Of a DNA stretch of 64,000 nucleotides, positions 8,848 to 17,643 are shown piece after piece. The stretch's first letter is position 1. Each line of letters starts with the position of its first letter. Origin of the DNA: JARRON01 sp037383845 (lineage in GTDB: Bacteria > Pseudomonadota > Gammaproteobacteria > Steroidobacterales > XN24); assembly GCA_037383845.1 (NCBI GenBank), contig JARRON010000007.1, positions 1 to 64,000 of the forward strand, given 5' to 3'. The position numbers and the translations under genes were made by a program. Under the pieces are notes generated by a model. It was not told the DNA's origin. It searched no databases and was given only the letters and a program-made list of their open reading frames with translations.

Positions 8848-10980
8848 ATGAGCGAGACGATCACTTACTCCGTGGACGGCGAAGGCATTGCCACCCTGGT
8901 CATCGACGTCAAGGACCGGCCCATGAACGTCCTCACGCCGGAGTTCATGGAGGAGCTGGAGCACTACGCCGACAAGCTGTCTAGGGACGACAAAGTCACG
9001 GGGGCGATCATCACCTCTGCAAAGAGCTCTTTCATCGCCGGGGCGGACCTCAAGGAGCTGGTCAACGTTTTCGCAAGCGGCAGTAGCGCGGCCGAGATCT
9101 ACCGATTCTCGCGCAGCTTTTCGGAGCTGTACCGGAAGCTGGAGACCTGCGGGAAGCCGCTGGTGGCGGCGATCAACGGGACGGCTCTCGGCGGCGGCCT
9201 GGAGCTTTGCCTGGCCTGCCACCACCGGGTTGTCCTGGATGATCCCAAGATCCGGCTCGGTCTGCCGGAGGTGCAGGTAGGACTGCTGCCGGGGGCCGGC
9301 GGCACCCAGCGCCTTCCGCGCCTCATCGGAATCGAGAAGTCCCTGCCCCTCATGGCGGAGGGCACGCACCTGGCGCCGGCCAGGGCTCACGAACTGGGTA
9401 TCGTGCAGGAGCTTGCCGCCAATCCGGGCGAGCTCATGGCAAAGGCCCGGCGCTGGGTTCTGGAAGCAGGAGACCCGGTGCAGCCCTGGGACAAGAAGGG
9501 CTTCCGGGTCCCCGGAGGCGCGGGCGCCAGCCGTCCCTCACTGGCCCAGACGTTCATGGTCGGTACTGCCCTGGTGGCCAGGAAGACGCAGCGGAATTAC
9601 CCGGCGCCGCTGGCCATCCTGTCGTGCGTGTACGAGGGATCCCAGGTACCCATCGACAAGGGCCTGGATATCGAGAGCCAGTACTTCGTCGAGCTGCTGA
9701 CCGGCTCCGTGGCCAGAAACATGATCCGAAGCCTGTTCATCGACAAGGGCGCGGCTGACAAGCTGGCCCGGCGGCCGAAGGACGTGGAACGGGTGCCGGT
9801 GCAAAAGCTGGGCGTCCTCGGAGCCGGCATGATGGGCGCGGGCATCGCCTACGTGTCTGCCTACGCCGGCATGGAAGTGATCCTGCTGGATACCGACCTT
9901 GCCAACGCGGAAAAAGGCAAGGACTACTCCCGGCAGCTGCTGGAGAAGCGGGTGGCCCGGGGGCGCATGACGGAAGCCGCTGCCGCGGAAGTGCTCGACC
10001 GGATCCGGCCCACTACGGACTACGCGGCTCTGGAAGGAGCCGAACTGGTGATTGAGGCGGTGTTCGAAAGCCGGGACATCAAGGCCGATGTGACGCGCAG
10101 GACCGAGGCCGTCACTGCCGAGACGTCGATCTTTGCGTCCAACACCTCCACCCTGCCCATCACGGGCCTGGCGGAAGCCTCAAGCCGGCCGGAAAGCTTC
10201 ATCGGCATCCACTTCTTCTCTCCCGTGGAGAAAATGCCCCTGGTGGAGATCATCGTCGGCGAGAAGACCAGCGACACCGCCGTTGCCCGGGCCATGGACT
10301 ACGTTCAGCAAATCCGCAAGACGCCCATCGTGGTCAACGACAGCCGGGGTTTCTACACCAGCCGCGTGTTCGGGACCTACGTCAAGGAGGGCCTGGCCAT
10401 GCTCGCCGAGGGCGTGGCTCCCGCGCTCATAGAGAACGCCGCGAAGCTGGCCGGCCTCCCGGTGGGACCCCTCGCCGTCTCGGACGAGGTCACGATCGAC
10501 CTGCAGTACAAGATCATGACCCAGACCCGCAAGGACCTGGGGGACGACTATGTGCCCCACCCTGCCGATGCGGTCATCACCCGGTTCCACGACGACCTGA
10601 AGCGGCTGGGGAAGCGCTACGGCGCCGGTTTTTACGACTATCCGGAAGGCGGCAGGAAGCGGCTCTGGCCGGGCCTGGCGGACGTGTATCCGCCGGCGAA
10701 CGAGCAGCCTGACGTCGAGGAGGTGAAGAAGCGGCTGCTGTACGTGCAGTCCCTGGAGACGGCCCGCTGCATGGAAGAGGGCGTGGTCACCGAAGCGGTG
10801 GACGCCGACCTGGGCTCCATCCTCGGCTGGGGCTTCCCGCCCTGGGCCGGCGGCACGGCGAGCTTCATCGACACCGTCGGAATGAAGACCTTCCTGGCCG
10901 AAAGCGAGCGCATGGCGCAAGCGTACGGCGAGCGATTCTCGCCCTGCGAGTACCTGCGGGACCGGTCATCCATGCGCTGA
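8848..10980 (+). CDS. FadB-like enoyl-CoA hydratase / 3-hydroxyacyl-CoA dehydrogenase
   Basis: A 710-residue multifunctional beta-oxidation protein. The N-terminal crotonase domain has the oxyanion loop IAGADLKEL, then GTALGGGLELCLA and LPEVQVGLLPGAGGTQRLPR with both catalytic glutamates. After a linker, the NAD-binding domain starts near residue 322 (VLGAGMMGAGIA) and includes the catalytic-histidine motif HFFSPVEKMPLVEI; the C-terminal HCDH helical domain follows. An SD AGGAAGG precedes ATG 8848. Immediately downstream of the thiolase gene and 10 nt before the next crotonase. Confidence 0.94.
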   Translation: MSETITYSVDGEGIATLVIDVKDRPMNVLTPEFMEELEHYADKLSRDDKVTGAIITSAKSSFIAGADLKELVNVFASGSSAAEIYRFSRSFSELYRKLETCGKPLVAAINGTALGGGLELCLACHHRVVLDDPKIRLGLPEVQVGLLPGAGGTQRLPRLIGIEKSLPLMAEGTHLAPARAHELGIVQELAANPGELMAKARRWVLEAGDPVQPWDKKGFRVPGGAGASRPSLAQTFMVGTALVARKTQRNYPAPLAILSCVYEGSQVPIDKGLDIESQYFVELLTGSVARNMIRSLFIDKGAADKLARRPKDVERVPVQKLGVLGAGMMGAGIAYVSAYAGMEVILLDTDLANAEKGKDYSRQLLEKRVARGRMTEAAAAEVLDRIRPTTDYAALEGAELVIEAVFESRDIKADVTRRTEAVTAETSIFASNTSTLPITGLAEASSRPESFIGIHFFSPVEKMPLVEIIVGEKTSDTAVARAMDYVQQIRKTPIVVNDSRGFYTSRVFGTYVKEGLAMLAEGVAPALIENAAKLAGLPVGPLAVSDEVTIDLQYKIMTQTRKDLGDDYVPHPADAVITRFHDDLKRLGKRYGAGFYDYPEGGRKRLWPGLADVYPPANEQPDVEEVKKRLLYVQSLETARCMEEGVVTEAVDADLGSILGWGFPPWAGGTASFIDTVGMKTFLAESERMAQAYGERFSPCEYLRDRSSMR

Positions 10981-10990
10981 GGAGACTCTC

Positions 10991-11767
10991 ATGGCGAACA
11001 CGGTTAACTACGAGCGCGACGGCGCTGTGGCGGTCATCACCCTGAACCGTCCGGAGGTCCTCAACGCTTTCAACGAGGCCCTGGCCGAGGATTTGAAAGC
11101 CGCAGTGACACGGGCGGCCGGCGATGCCGAGGTCAGGGCGGTGATACTCACCGGGGCGGAGGGCCGGTTCAGCTCGGGCGCGGACCTCAAGCAGGGTTTC
11201 CCGACGGGAAGCCGCATCGAGGACGTCATCAACGGACGCTTCAAGCCCACCCTCGAGATGCTTGCCGGCATGGACAAGCCCGTGCTGGCGGCGATTGGCG
11301 GACCAGCCGCGGGCATCGGGCTTTCCTTCGCTTTAGCCTGCGACCTGGTGATGATGGCCGAAGACGCCTACCTGCTGTCCCCGTTTGCGTCCATCGGTCT
11401 CATTCCCGACGGCGGCGCCACCTGGCTGCTGGTGCGGACCCTGGGCTATCACCGGGCCTACCAGCTGTGTATCGAGGCGGAGCGCATCCCTGCCCACCGC
11501 TGCCTGGATCTGGGGCTGGCCAACCGGGTCGTCCCTGCCGCAGAGCTGGCCGCGGAGGCCCGCCGCTGGGCGGACGGTCTGGCCGAGCGTGCCCCGCTGG
11601 CTATGGCTCGCACCAAGCGGGCCATGAGGGCGGCCATGAACCTCTCCTTCGGAGAGGCCATCAGTTTCGAGGCTCATCTCCAGAACGCCTGTGTCACCAG
11701 CGAGGATGCGGCGGAAGGCGTCGCTGCGTTCGTGGAGAAGCGCAAGGCCCGTTTCAGGGGGCGCTAG
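10991..11767 (+). CDS. Enoyl-CoA hydratase/isomerase family protein (PaaG-like)
   Basis: A 258-residue single-domain crotonase. It has the oxyanion loop SSGADLKQG and the second motif GPAAGIGLSFALACDL, but the two glutamates used by hydratases are absent: the first site reads LSFA and the second reads SPFASIGLIPDGG. The aspartate in LIPDGG matches the single catalytic acid of PaaG-type isomerases, so double-bond isomerisation is more likely than hydration. The SD GGAG sits before ATG 10991. Second-shell position in the acyl-CoA operon suggests handling of unsaturated acyl-CoAs. Confidence 0.85.
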   Translation: MANTVNYERDGAVAVITLNRPEVLNAFNEALAEDLKAAVTRAAGDAEVRAVILTGAEGRFSSGADLKQGFPTGSRIEDVINGRFKPTLEMLAGMDKPVLAAIGGPAAGIGLSFALACDLVMMAEDAYLLSPFASIGLIPDGGATWLLVRTLGYHRAYQLCIEAERIPAHRCLDLGLANRVVPAAELAAEARRWADGLAERAPLAMARTKRAMRAAMNLSFGEAISFEAHLQNACVTSEDAAEGVAAFVEKRKARFRGR

Positions 11768-11812
11768 AGCCCCGGGGACCGGCACCAGGACACGACCAGG
11801 GAGGAGCAGGCC

Positions 11813-12967
11813 GTGGAACGACGGATTTTCGAGGAAGAGCACGACATCTTCCGGGACTCGGTGGTGAAATTTTTCCAGGCCGAGATCCAGCCGCACGTGG
11901 GGGCCTGGCTGGAAGCCGGCCTGGTGGACCGGGAGGCCTTCCGCAAGGCCGGCGAGCATGGCCTGTGCCTGATGTGGGCGCCGGAGGCCTATGGCGGGCT
12001 CGGCATCCAGGACTTCCGTTTCGAGCAGATCATCATCGAAGAGTGCGCCCGCCACGGCGACCCCGGCTTCGGCCTGTCCCTGCACAGCCGGCTGGTGGGG
12101 CCCTATCTCGGCGCCATCGGTACCGACGAGCAGAAGGCCCGGTTCCTGCCGGGCTGTATCTCCGGCGAGACCATCCTCGGCATCGCCATGACCGAGCCCG
12201 GTGCGGGCAGCGACGTGGCGGGCATCCGGACCCGGGCCGAGGACAAGGGCGACTACTGGCTCCTGAACGGTTCCAAGACCTATATCTCCAACGGCATCAA
12301 CGGCGACCTGTTCGTCGTGGCGGCCCGCACGGTCCCGGACCATCCCCACGGGATCGGCCTGTTTCTGGTCGAGCGGGACATGGAAGGATTCAGCCGGGGC
12401 CGCAACCTGAAGAAGCTCGGGCTCAAGGCCCAGGACACCGCCGAGCTGTTCTTTGACAACGTCAAGGTTCCCCGGGGCAACGTGCTGGGCGACCCGGTGA
12501 AGGGCTTTTACTACCTCATGCAGTTCCTGGCGGAGGAGCGGCTGATCGTCGCCTCCGGAAGCGTGGCCGCCGCGGACGTGGCCCTGGACCTGACCATCGA
12601 CTACGTGAAGGAGCGCAAGGTGTTCGGCCAGCCCGTCGCGAACTACCAGAACACGCGCTTCGAGCTGGCCGACATGCGCACCCGCATCGACGTGGCCCAG
12701 GCATTCGTGGACCGGCTCGTGATGGACCACAACGAGGGAAAGCTGAGCGCCGAGGTGGCGGCGGAAGCCAAGCTTTTCTGCACGGAGCTGGAGGGCGAGG
12801 TCACGGACCGGTGCCTGCAGCTTCACGGCGGGGCGGGCTACATGGACGAATATCCCATCTCCCGGATGTATGCCAACGCCCGGGTGTCGCGCATCTACGC
12901 CGGCAGCTCGGAGATCATGAAGGAGATCATCGCCCGGTCCATGGGCCTTGATCCGCGGCGCGGCTAG
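11813..12967 (+). CDS. Acyl-CoA dehydrogenase
   Basis: A 384-residue FAD enzyme introducing the 2,3 double bond of acyl-CoAs. Typical blocks are present in order: MTEPGAGSDVAG, GSKTYISNGINGDLFVV, RKVFGQPVANYQNTRFELADM, the FAD-site LHGGAGYMDEYPISR, and the catalytic base region YAGSSEIMKEII near residue 370. The start is GTG 11813 behind GGGAGGAG. It resembles long-chain or very-long-chain bacterial dehydrogenases, but the chain-length preference cannot be read from sequence alone. Confidence 0.93.
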   Translation: MERRIFEEEHDIFRDSVVKFFQAEIQPHVGAWLEAGLVDREAFRKAGEHGLCLMWAPEAYGGLGIQDFRFEQIIIEECARHGDPGFGLSLHSRLVGPYLGAIGTDEQKARFLPGCISGETILGIAMTEPGAGSDVAGIRTRAEDKGDYWLLNGSKTYISNGINGDLFVVAARTVPDHPHGIGLFLVERDMEGFSRGRNLKKLGLKAQDTAELFFDNVKVPRGNVLGDPVKGFYYLMQFLAEERLIVASGSVAAADVALDLTIDYVKERKVFGQPVANYQNTRFELADMRTRIDVAQAFVDRLVMDHNEGKLSAEVAAEAKLFCTELEGEVTDRCLQLHGGAGYMDEYPISRMYANARVSRIYAGSSEIMKEIIARSMGLDPRRG

Positions 12968-12979
12968 GAGGATCCGCCC

Positions 12980-13930
12980 ATGGCATTGCCCAAGAGCTTC
13001 CAGGGTCGTCTGCGGGTACCGGCGGTGGCGGCGCCCATGTTCCTGGTGTCAGGTCCGTCGCTCATCATCGAGTCGTGCCGCCACGGCGTCGCTGCGGCCT
13101 TCCCGGCGCTGAACCAGCGGACCACTGACGGTTTCCGGGAATGGCTGGACGCCGTGAGCGGTAGCCTCGGAGAACAGGACGCTCCGTGGGGCGTGAACCT
13201 CATCGTCCACGCCAGCAACCCGAGGCTCGAAGCGGACCTTGCCGCCTGTGTCGATTACCGCGTGCCGTTTATCGTCACCTCCCTCGGCGCCGTGCCGGAC
13301 CTGGTCCAGGCGGTACACGGCTATGGCGGAGTGGTCTTTCACGACGTGACGAACCTCCGACATGCGCGTAAAGCCGCGGCCGCCGGCGTGGACGGACTGA
13401 TCGCGGTCTGCGCCGGGGCCGGCGGGCATGCCGGTGCCATGAGCCCCTTCGCCCTGGTCTCCGAGATCCGCACGTTCTTCGACGGTACGCTGCTGCTCGC
13501 CGGCGCCATCGGCGACGGGCGCCAGGTGGCCGCTGCCCTGGTGATGGGGGCGGACCTTGCCTGGATCGGGACCCGCTTCATCGCTACCCGGGAGAGCCTG
13601 GCGCCGGAGGCGTACAAGGCCATGATCGGCGAGGCCGCCGCGGCAGACATCGTCTACACGGATGCCGTCTCGGGCGTGCCCGCCAATTTCCTCCGGTCCA
13701 GCCTGGAGGCCAACAAGTTCGACGTGGACGAGCTGTTGCGGCGGGGCATGGGGGGCGGAAAGCTCAAGGATCTGGGGGACGAGGCGAAGGTCTGGAAGAC
13801 GGTCTGGTCCGCGGGCCAGGGCGTGGGCAGCATCAGCGACGTGCCGGGCACCGGTGAACTCTGTGACCGGCTGGCCGCGGAGTTCGAGGCGGCCCGCGCA
13901 GCCGGTGTGCCCTGGCCCCGGGAGGAGTGA
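12980..13930 (+). CDS. Nitronate monooxygenase / 2-nitropropane dioxygenase-like FMN protein
   Basis: A 316-residue TIM-barrel flavoprotein. Features are PMFLVSGPSL near the N-terminus, the catalytic-histidine motif AGGHAGAMSPF (residues about 150-160), and the FMN phosphate site GAIGDGRQVAAALVMGAD followed by IGTRFIATRES. The family oxidises alkyl nitronates, but many members sit in lipid operons with unknown substrates, including enoyl-reductase-like relatives (FabK). Embedded between an acyl-CoA dehydrogenase and an AMACR gene, so a redox role on an acyl substrate is as plausible as nitronate detoxification. Confidence 0.85.
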   Translation: MALPKSFQGRLRVPAVAAPMFLVSGPSLIIESCRHGVAAAFPALNQRTTDGFREWLDAVSGSLGEQDAPWGVNLIVHASNPRLEADLAACVDYRVPFIVTSLGAVPDLVQAVHGYGGVVFHDVTNLRHARKAAAAGVDGLIAVCAGAGGHAGAMSPFALVSEIRTFFDGTLLLAGAIGDGRQVAAALVMGADLAWIGTRFIATRESLAPEAYKAMIGEAAAADIVYTDAVSGVPANFLRSSLEANKFDVDELLRRGMGGGKLKDLGDEAKVWKTVWSAGQGVGSISDVPGTGELCDRLAAEFEAARAAGVPWPREE

Positions 13931-13936
13931 GCGCCG

Positions 13937-15109
13937 GTGGCCGGACCCCTGCAGGGCCTGAAGATTATCGAGGTCGCCGGCCTGGGTGCCGGTCCCTACT
14001 GCGGCATGATGCTGGCCGACATGGGGGCCGAGGTGATACGCATCGAGCGCATGCCCCTGCTGCCGCTGCGCTCGGCGCTGCCCGATCCCATGAACCGCAA
14101 CCGGCGCTCCGTGGGGCTGGACCTGCGGAAGCCCGAGGGCGTCGGGGCGCTGCTTGAGCTGGCGGACCGGGCGGATGCCCTGTTCGAGGCGTTCCGTCCA
14201 GGGGTGGCCGAGCGTCTCGGCTTCGGCCCGGAGGTGTGCCGGGAGCGCAATCCCCGCCTGGTCTACGGCCGCATGACCGGCTGGGGGCAGGACGGGCCGC
14301 TGGCTGCCGCCGCCGGGCACGATATCAATTACATCGCCCTGTCGGGGGCCCTCCACAGCATCGGGCCGCCGGGCGGAAAACCCGTGCCGCCCCTTAACCT
14401 GGTGGGAGATTTCGGCGGGGGCGGGCTGCTCCTGGCCTTCGGCCTCGTGAGCGCGCTGCTGGAGCGGGAGAGAAGCGGAAAGGGACAGGTCGTGGACGCG
14501 GCCATGCTGGACGGGGCTACGTCCATGATGGCCATGTTCTGCGGCTTCCGGGCCATGGGCATGTTCGAAGACGCGACCGGGAGCAACCTGCTGGGCGGCG
14601 CGGCCCATTTCTACGACACCTACGAGACCGCCGACGGGAAGTTTGTGGCTATCGCATCCATCGAGCCGGATTTCTACGCCCTGCTGATCGAGAAGCTCGG
14701 CCTGGACCCGGAGCGCTTCGGTCCCCATGGTTTCCGCCTCGGGGCCATGGACACGGCGCCATGGCCGGAACTGAAGGCGGAACTGGCGGAGGTTTTCCGT
14801 ACGCGGACCCGGGAGGAGTGGGCCGAACGGCTCGAGGGCACGGATGTCTGCTTTGCTCCGGTGCTGGGCCTTTCGGAGGCCCCGGAGCATCCGCACAATA
14901 CCGCCCGGGGCACGTTTATCGACGTGGCCGGCGTCACCCAGAACGCGCCGGCCCCGCGGTTCAGCCGGACCCCGGCCGGGGTTCCCGAGCCGCCGAGGCC
15001 CCAGGGAGCCGACACCCGGGCGGTACTGGGCGAGGCCGGCTACGACGCTGCCGCCCTGGCGGCCCTCGAAAAGGCGGGCGTGATCCCCGCCGGGAGACCG
15101 TCCGAATGA
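13937..15109 (+). CDS. Alpha-methylacyl-CoA racemase (CaiB/BaiF family III)
   Basis: A 390-residue CoA-family protein. The N-terminus (GLKIIEVAGLGAGPYCGMML) and the catalytic set AGHDINYIALSG, PLNLVGDFGGGG and IEPDFY match the His-Asp-Glu arrangement known from mycobacterial MCR and human AMACR, which it resembles along its whole length. AMACR epimerises 2-methylacyl-CoAs so that branched chains can enter beta-oxidation. The start is GTG 13937, 6 nt after the previous stop. Its stop overlaps the ATG of the next crotonase gene (ATGA). Confidence 0.92.
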   Translation: MAGPLQGLKIIEVAGLGAGPYCGMMLADMGAEVIRIERMPLLPLRSALPDPMNRNRRSVGLDLRKPEGVGALLELADRADALFEAFRPGVAERLGFGPEVCRERNPRLVYGRMTGWGQDGPLAAAAGHDINYIALSGALHSIGPPGGKPVPPLNLVGDFGGGGLLLAFGLVSALLERERSGKGQVVDAAMLDGATSMMAMFCGFRAMGMFEDATGSNLLGGAAHFYDTYETADGKFVAIASIEPDFYALLIEKLGLDPERFGPHGFRLGAMDTAPWPELKAELAEVFRTRTREEWAERLEGTDVCFAPVLGLSEAPEHPHNTARGTFIDVAGVTQNAPAPRFSRTPAGVPEPPRPQGADTRAVLGEAGYDAAALAALEKAGVIPAGRPSE

Positions 15110-15906
15110 GCACCCAGCGAGTCAGCGTACAGCGCGATGGCCACATGGCCCGGGTCGTCCTGTCCCGTCCCGAGAAGCGCAACGCCCTGGACCTGGCCAT
15201 GTTCGAAGCCATCGACGAAGCGGCACGCTCGGTCTCCGCCGATCCGGAGGTTCGTGCCGTGGTGCTGAGCGGGGAGGGGCGGAGTTTTTGCGCCGGGCTG
15301 GACCTGGCCGCCATGGCGGCGGGGCCCGAGGCCATTGCCCGGCTGGCTACGCGGCGGGACGGCGAGGTCGCCAACCTGGCCCAGCGGGTGGCCTGGGCCT
15401 GGCGGGAGTGCCCGGTGCCGGTGATCGCCGCCCTGCACGGAGAGGTTTTCGGGGGCGGGCTGCAGATCGCCCTCGGAGCGGACCTGCGCATCGCGGGCCC
15501 GGACGCGAAGCTGTCGGTGATGGAGGTGCGCTGGGGCCTGGTGCCGGACATGGCCGGCAGCCAGACGCTGCGCCGGGTCGTCCGCCGCGACGTCGCCCTG
15601 GAGCTGACCTGGACCGGACGAATCGTCGAAGCCGAGGAGGCCGCCCGGCTTGGGCTTGTCACCCGGGTTGAGGATGACCCGTTGGCCGCCGCCTGTGCGC
15701 TGGCAGCCGAGATCGCGAGCCGTTCCCCGGATGCCGTGCGGGCCGCCAAGACCCTCTTCGAGGCCGGCTGGGAGTCCAGCCCGGCGGATGCCCTGGCCCT
15801 GGAAGAGCGCCTGCAGCGCCAGCTCCTCGCCGGGAGCAACCAGCGTGAAGCGGTGCGGGCCGGGCTGGCGGGAGAGACCCCGCGGTTCTCGGCTCCGGAG
15901 GCCTGA
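15106..15906 (+). CDS. Crotonase / enoyl-CoA hydratase family protein
   Basis: A 266-residue crotonase starting at ATG 15106, overlapping the racemase stop. The oxyanion loop FCAGLDLAAMA and the helix motif GEVFGGGLQIALGADLRI are clear. The first hydratase glutamate is replaced (LQIA), while EVRWGLVPDMAG keeps an acidic pair, a pattern seen in dienoyl-CoA isomerase-like members. The exact reaction is undecided between hydratase and isomerase. The frame is open further upstream, but that region is the racemase gene read in another frame. Confidence 0.87.
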   Translation: MSTQRVSVQRDGHMARVVLSRPEKRNALDLAMFEAIDEAARSVSADPEVRAVVLSGEGRSFCAGLDLAAMAAGPEAIARLATRRDGEVANLAQRVAWAWRECPVPVIAALHGEVFGGGLQIALGADLRIAGPDAKLSVMEVRWGLVPDMAGSQTLRRVVRRDVALELTWTGRIVEAEEAARLGLVTRVEDDPLAAACALAAEIASRSPDAVRAAKTLFEAGWESSPADALALEERLQRQLLAGSNQREAVRAGLAGETPRFSAPEA

Positions 15907-15912
15907 TCCCTC

Positions 15913-16782
15913 ATGGCGGACAAGCGCAACAAGACCTCCACGGGTGCCGGCAAGTCCAGCGGGCCCAGCGTCGCCCTGGTGCTGGGCGGCGGCGGCGCCC
16001 GGGGGCTGGCGCACATCGGCGTTATCCAGGCGGTTACCGCCGCGGGCTACCGGATCGACTACATCTCCGGCTGTTCCATGGGTGCTCTCGTGGGCGGGAT
16101 CTTTGCCGCCGCGAAGATGGAGGTCTACGAGGAGTGGGCGAGAAAGCTGGAGAAGCGGGACGTCCTCAGCCTTCTGGATCTCGCCTTCGGCCGGGCAGGG
16201 CTGCTGAAGGGGGAGCGGGTCATCGGCGTGCTCACGGAGCTCATCGGGGAGCACCGCATCGAGGATCTCCCCATCGGCTACACGGCGGTGGCGACGGACC
16301 TGATGGACCAGCGCGAAGTCTGGCTCAACCGCGGCAGTCTGTTCGACGCCATCCGGGCTTCCATCGCCATCCCGACGGTGTTCACGCCCCACCGCATCAA
16401 GGGGCGACTGCTCGTAGACGGGGGACTGCTGAATCCCATCCCCATCGCGCCGGCACTCAACCACAGCACGGACTACATTATCGCCGTCAATCTCAATGCC
16501 TCCCGGGGCGGCGCCCGCCGGCGAATGTCGCCGAAGGCGGAATCCGCGGAGAACGGCGACTCCGACTCGGATATCCCGGGCATATTCGACATCATGTCCA
16601 TGTCCATGGACACCATGCAGAATGCCATCGCCCGCCTGAAGCTGGCAGGCTACTCTCCGGACCTGGTCGTCGACATTCCCAGGGACACCTGCAGCTTCTA
16701 CGAGTTCTACCGGGCGGCGGAACTCATCGATCTGGGCGTCAGGCGTGCCGAGGCAGCCCTGGAGCAGCTTCCCCGGAGCTGA
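15913..16782 (+). CDS. Patatin-like phospholipase (RssA/YchK-like)
   Basis: A 289-residue serine acylhydrolase. It has the glycine-rich oxyanion motif LGGGGARGLAHIGV, the nucleophile elbow GCSMG and the dyad aspartate in VDGGLLNPIP, as in bacterial patatins. The N-terminal 18 residues are basic and there is no clear signal peptide, suggesting a cytoplasmic or membrane-associated enzyme. It is the last gene of the acyl-CoA operon (6 nt after the crotonase), where it could release fatty acids from lipids. Convergent with the gene at 16795. Confidence 0.9.
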   Translation: MADKRNKTSTGAGKSSGPSVALVLGGGGARGLAHIGVIQAVTAAGYRIDYISGCSMGALVGGIFAAAKMEVYEEWARKLEKRDVLSLLDLAFGRAGLLKGERVIGVLTELIGEHRIEDLPIGYTAVATDLMDQREVWLNRGSLFDAIRASIAIPTVFTPHRIKGRLLVDGGLLNPIPIAPALNHSTDYIIAVNLNASRGGARRRMSPKAESAENGDSDSDIPGIFDIMSMSMDTMQNAIARLKLAGYSPDLVVDIPRDTCSFYEFYRAAELIDLGVRRAEAALEQLPRS

Positions 16783-16794
16783 AGTCCGGCGGAC

Positions 16795-17514
16795 CTACCA
16801 GGGGAACGTAGTCGAGACGGAGAATACGATCCGGTCGTCGTTCGCGCCCGCGCCCCGGGTGACCTCGAACTCCCCATCCAGGTCCGTATCCCAGTAGGCG
16901 AGCTCGAAAGAGAAGTTGCCGAAATCCCGGGTCAGGGCAACCGAGTAGTCGCTGTAGGATTCCACACCGACCTCGAAGCTGCTGTCCCCGTTCAGCGCCG
17001 GCCCTCCCGTGTACCCGTAGTGCAGCCGCAGCCCCAGGTCCCAGACGGGCAGCTCGAATTCCCCGGACAGGTCCCAGTAGAACCCCGCGTCCCCTCCGGC
17101 ATAGAAGTCGTTCGTGTAGTAGTAGTACACGTCGAACCACTGCCAACCCAGGCCGAGGTAGATCTCCCCGTAGTCCAGGTCCTCGCTGGTGCCCGGGTAG
17201 GCGTAGTAGACCAGCCCGGCGTCATAGCGCCAGTTTTCTCCTGGCTCGTTGTAGAAGCCAAGGTAGCCGTCCAGCTCCACGCTTTCGTCGCAGCAGTCGT
17301 CGAAATCCACGTTGCTGGCCCAGGCGCCGACGTAGAAGCCGCTGTCGGCCTCGTAGTCGAGGCTGCCCTGCAGGGCCGGGTCCTCGGCGGACTGGGTGAT
17401 GCCCCGGAAGACGTAGTCGGTAGTGGCGGTGACGGTGGCCGAGACCCCGGCAGCCGCGGCGGCAGACCAAAGGACGGCCGCGAAGGCCGAGACGGCGAGA
17501 ACGAGCTTCTTCAC
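16795..17514 (-). CDS. TIGR02001 (Gcw_chp) family outer-membrane protein
   Basis: A 239-residue exported protein. A signal peptide (KKLVLAVSAFAAVLWSAAAA-AG) precedes the family hallmark SATVTATTDYVFRGITQS; the rest alternates aromatic-rich strands (DVYYYYTNDFYAG) and ends in a terminal tryptophan (STTFPW), as in beta-barrels. Two adjacent cysteines (DDCCDE) are unusual for the class. The start is GTG 17514 with GGAGGA about 10 nt upstream; the longer upstream reading frame is not protein-like. Function of the family is unknown. Confidence 0.88.
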   Translation of the reverse strand: MKKLVLAVSAFAAVLWSAAAAAGVSATVTATTDYVFRGITQSAEDPALQGSLDYEADSGFYVGAWASNVDFDDCCDESVELDGYLGFYNEPGENWRYDAGLVYYAYPGTSEDLDYGEIYLGLGWQWFDVYYYYTNDFYAGGDAGFYWDLSGEFELPVWDLGLRLHYGYTGGPALNGDSSFEVGVESYSDYSVALTRDFGNFSFELAYWDTDLDGEFEVTRGAGANDDRIVFSVSTTFPW

Positions 17515-17643
17515 TTTTCCGGGTCCTCCGGCGCAGGCACGGCGACAAGGTGTCGCCGGCGCGAAGTGTAGGCCCTGGGCCGGGCCGGATAAATACCCGG
17601 TCCGCTGGTTTATGATGGGCACAGCACCGCCGGTCCCGTCCCC

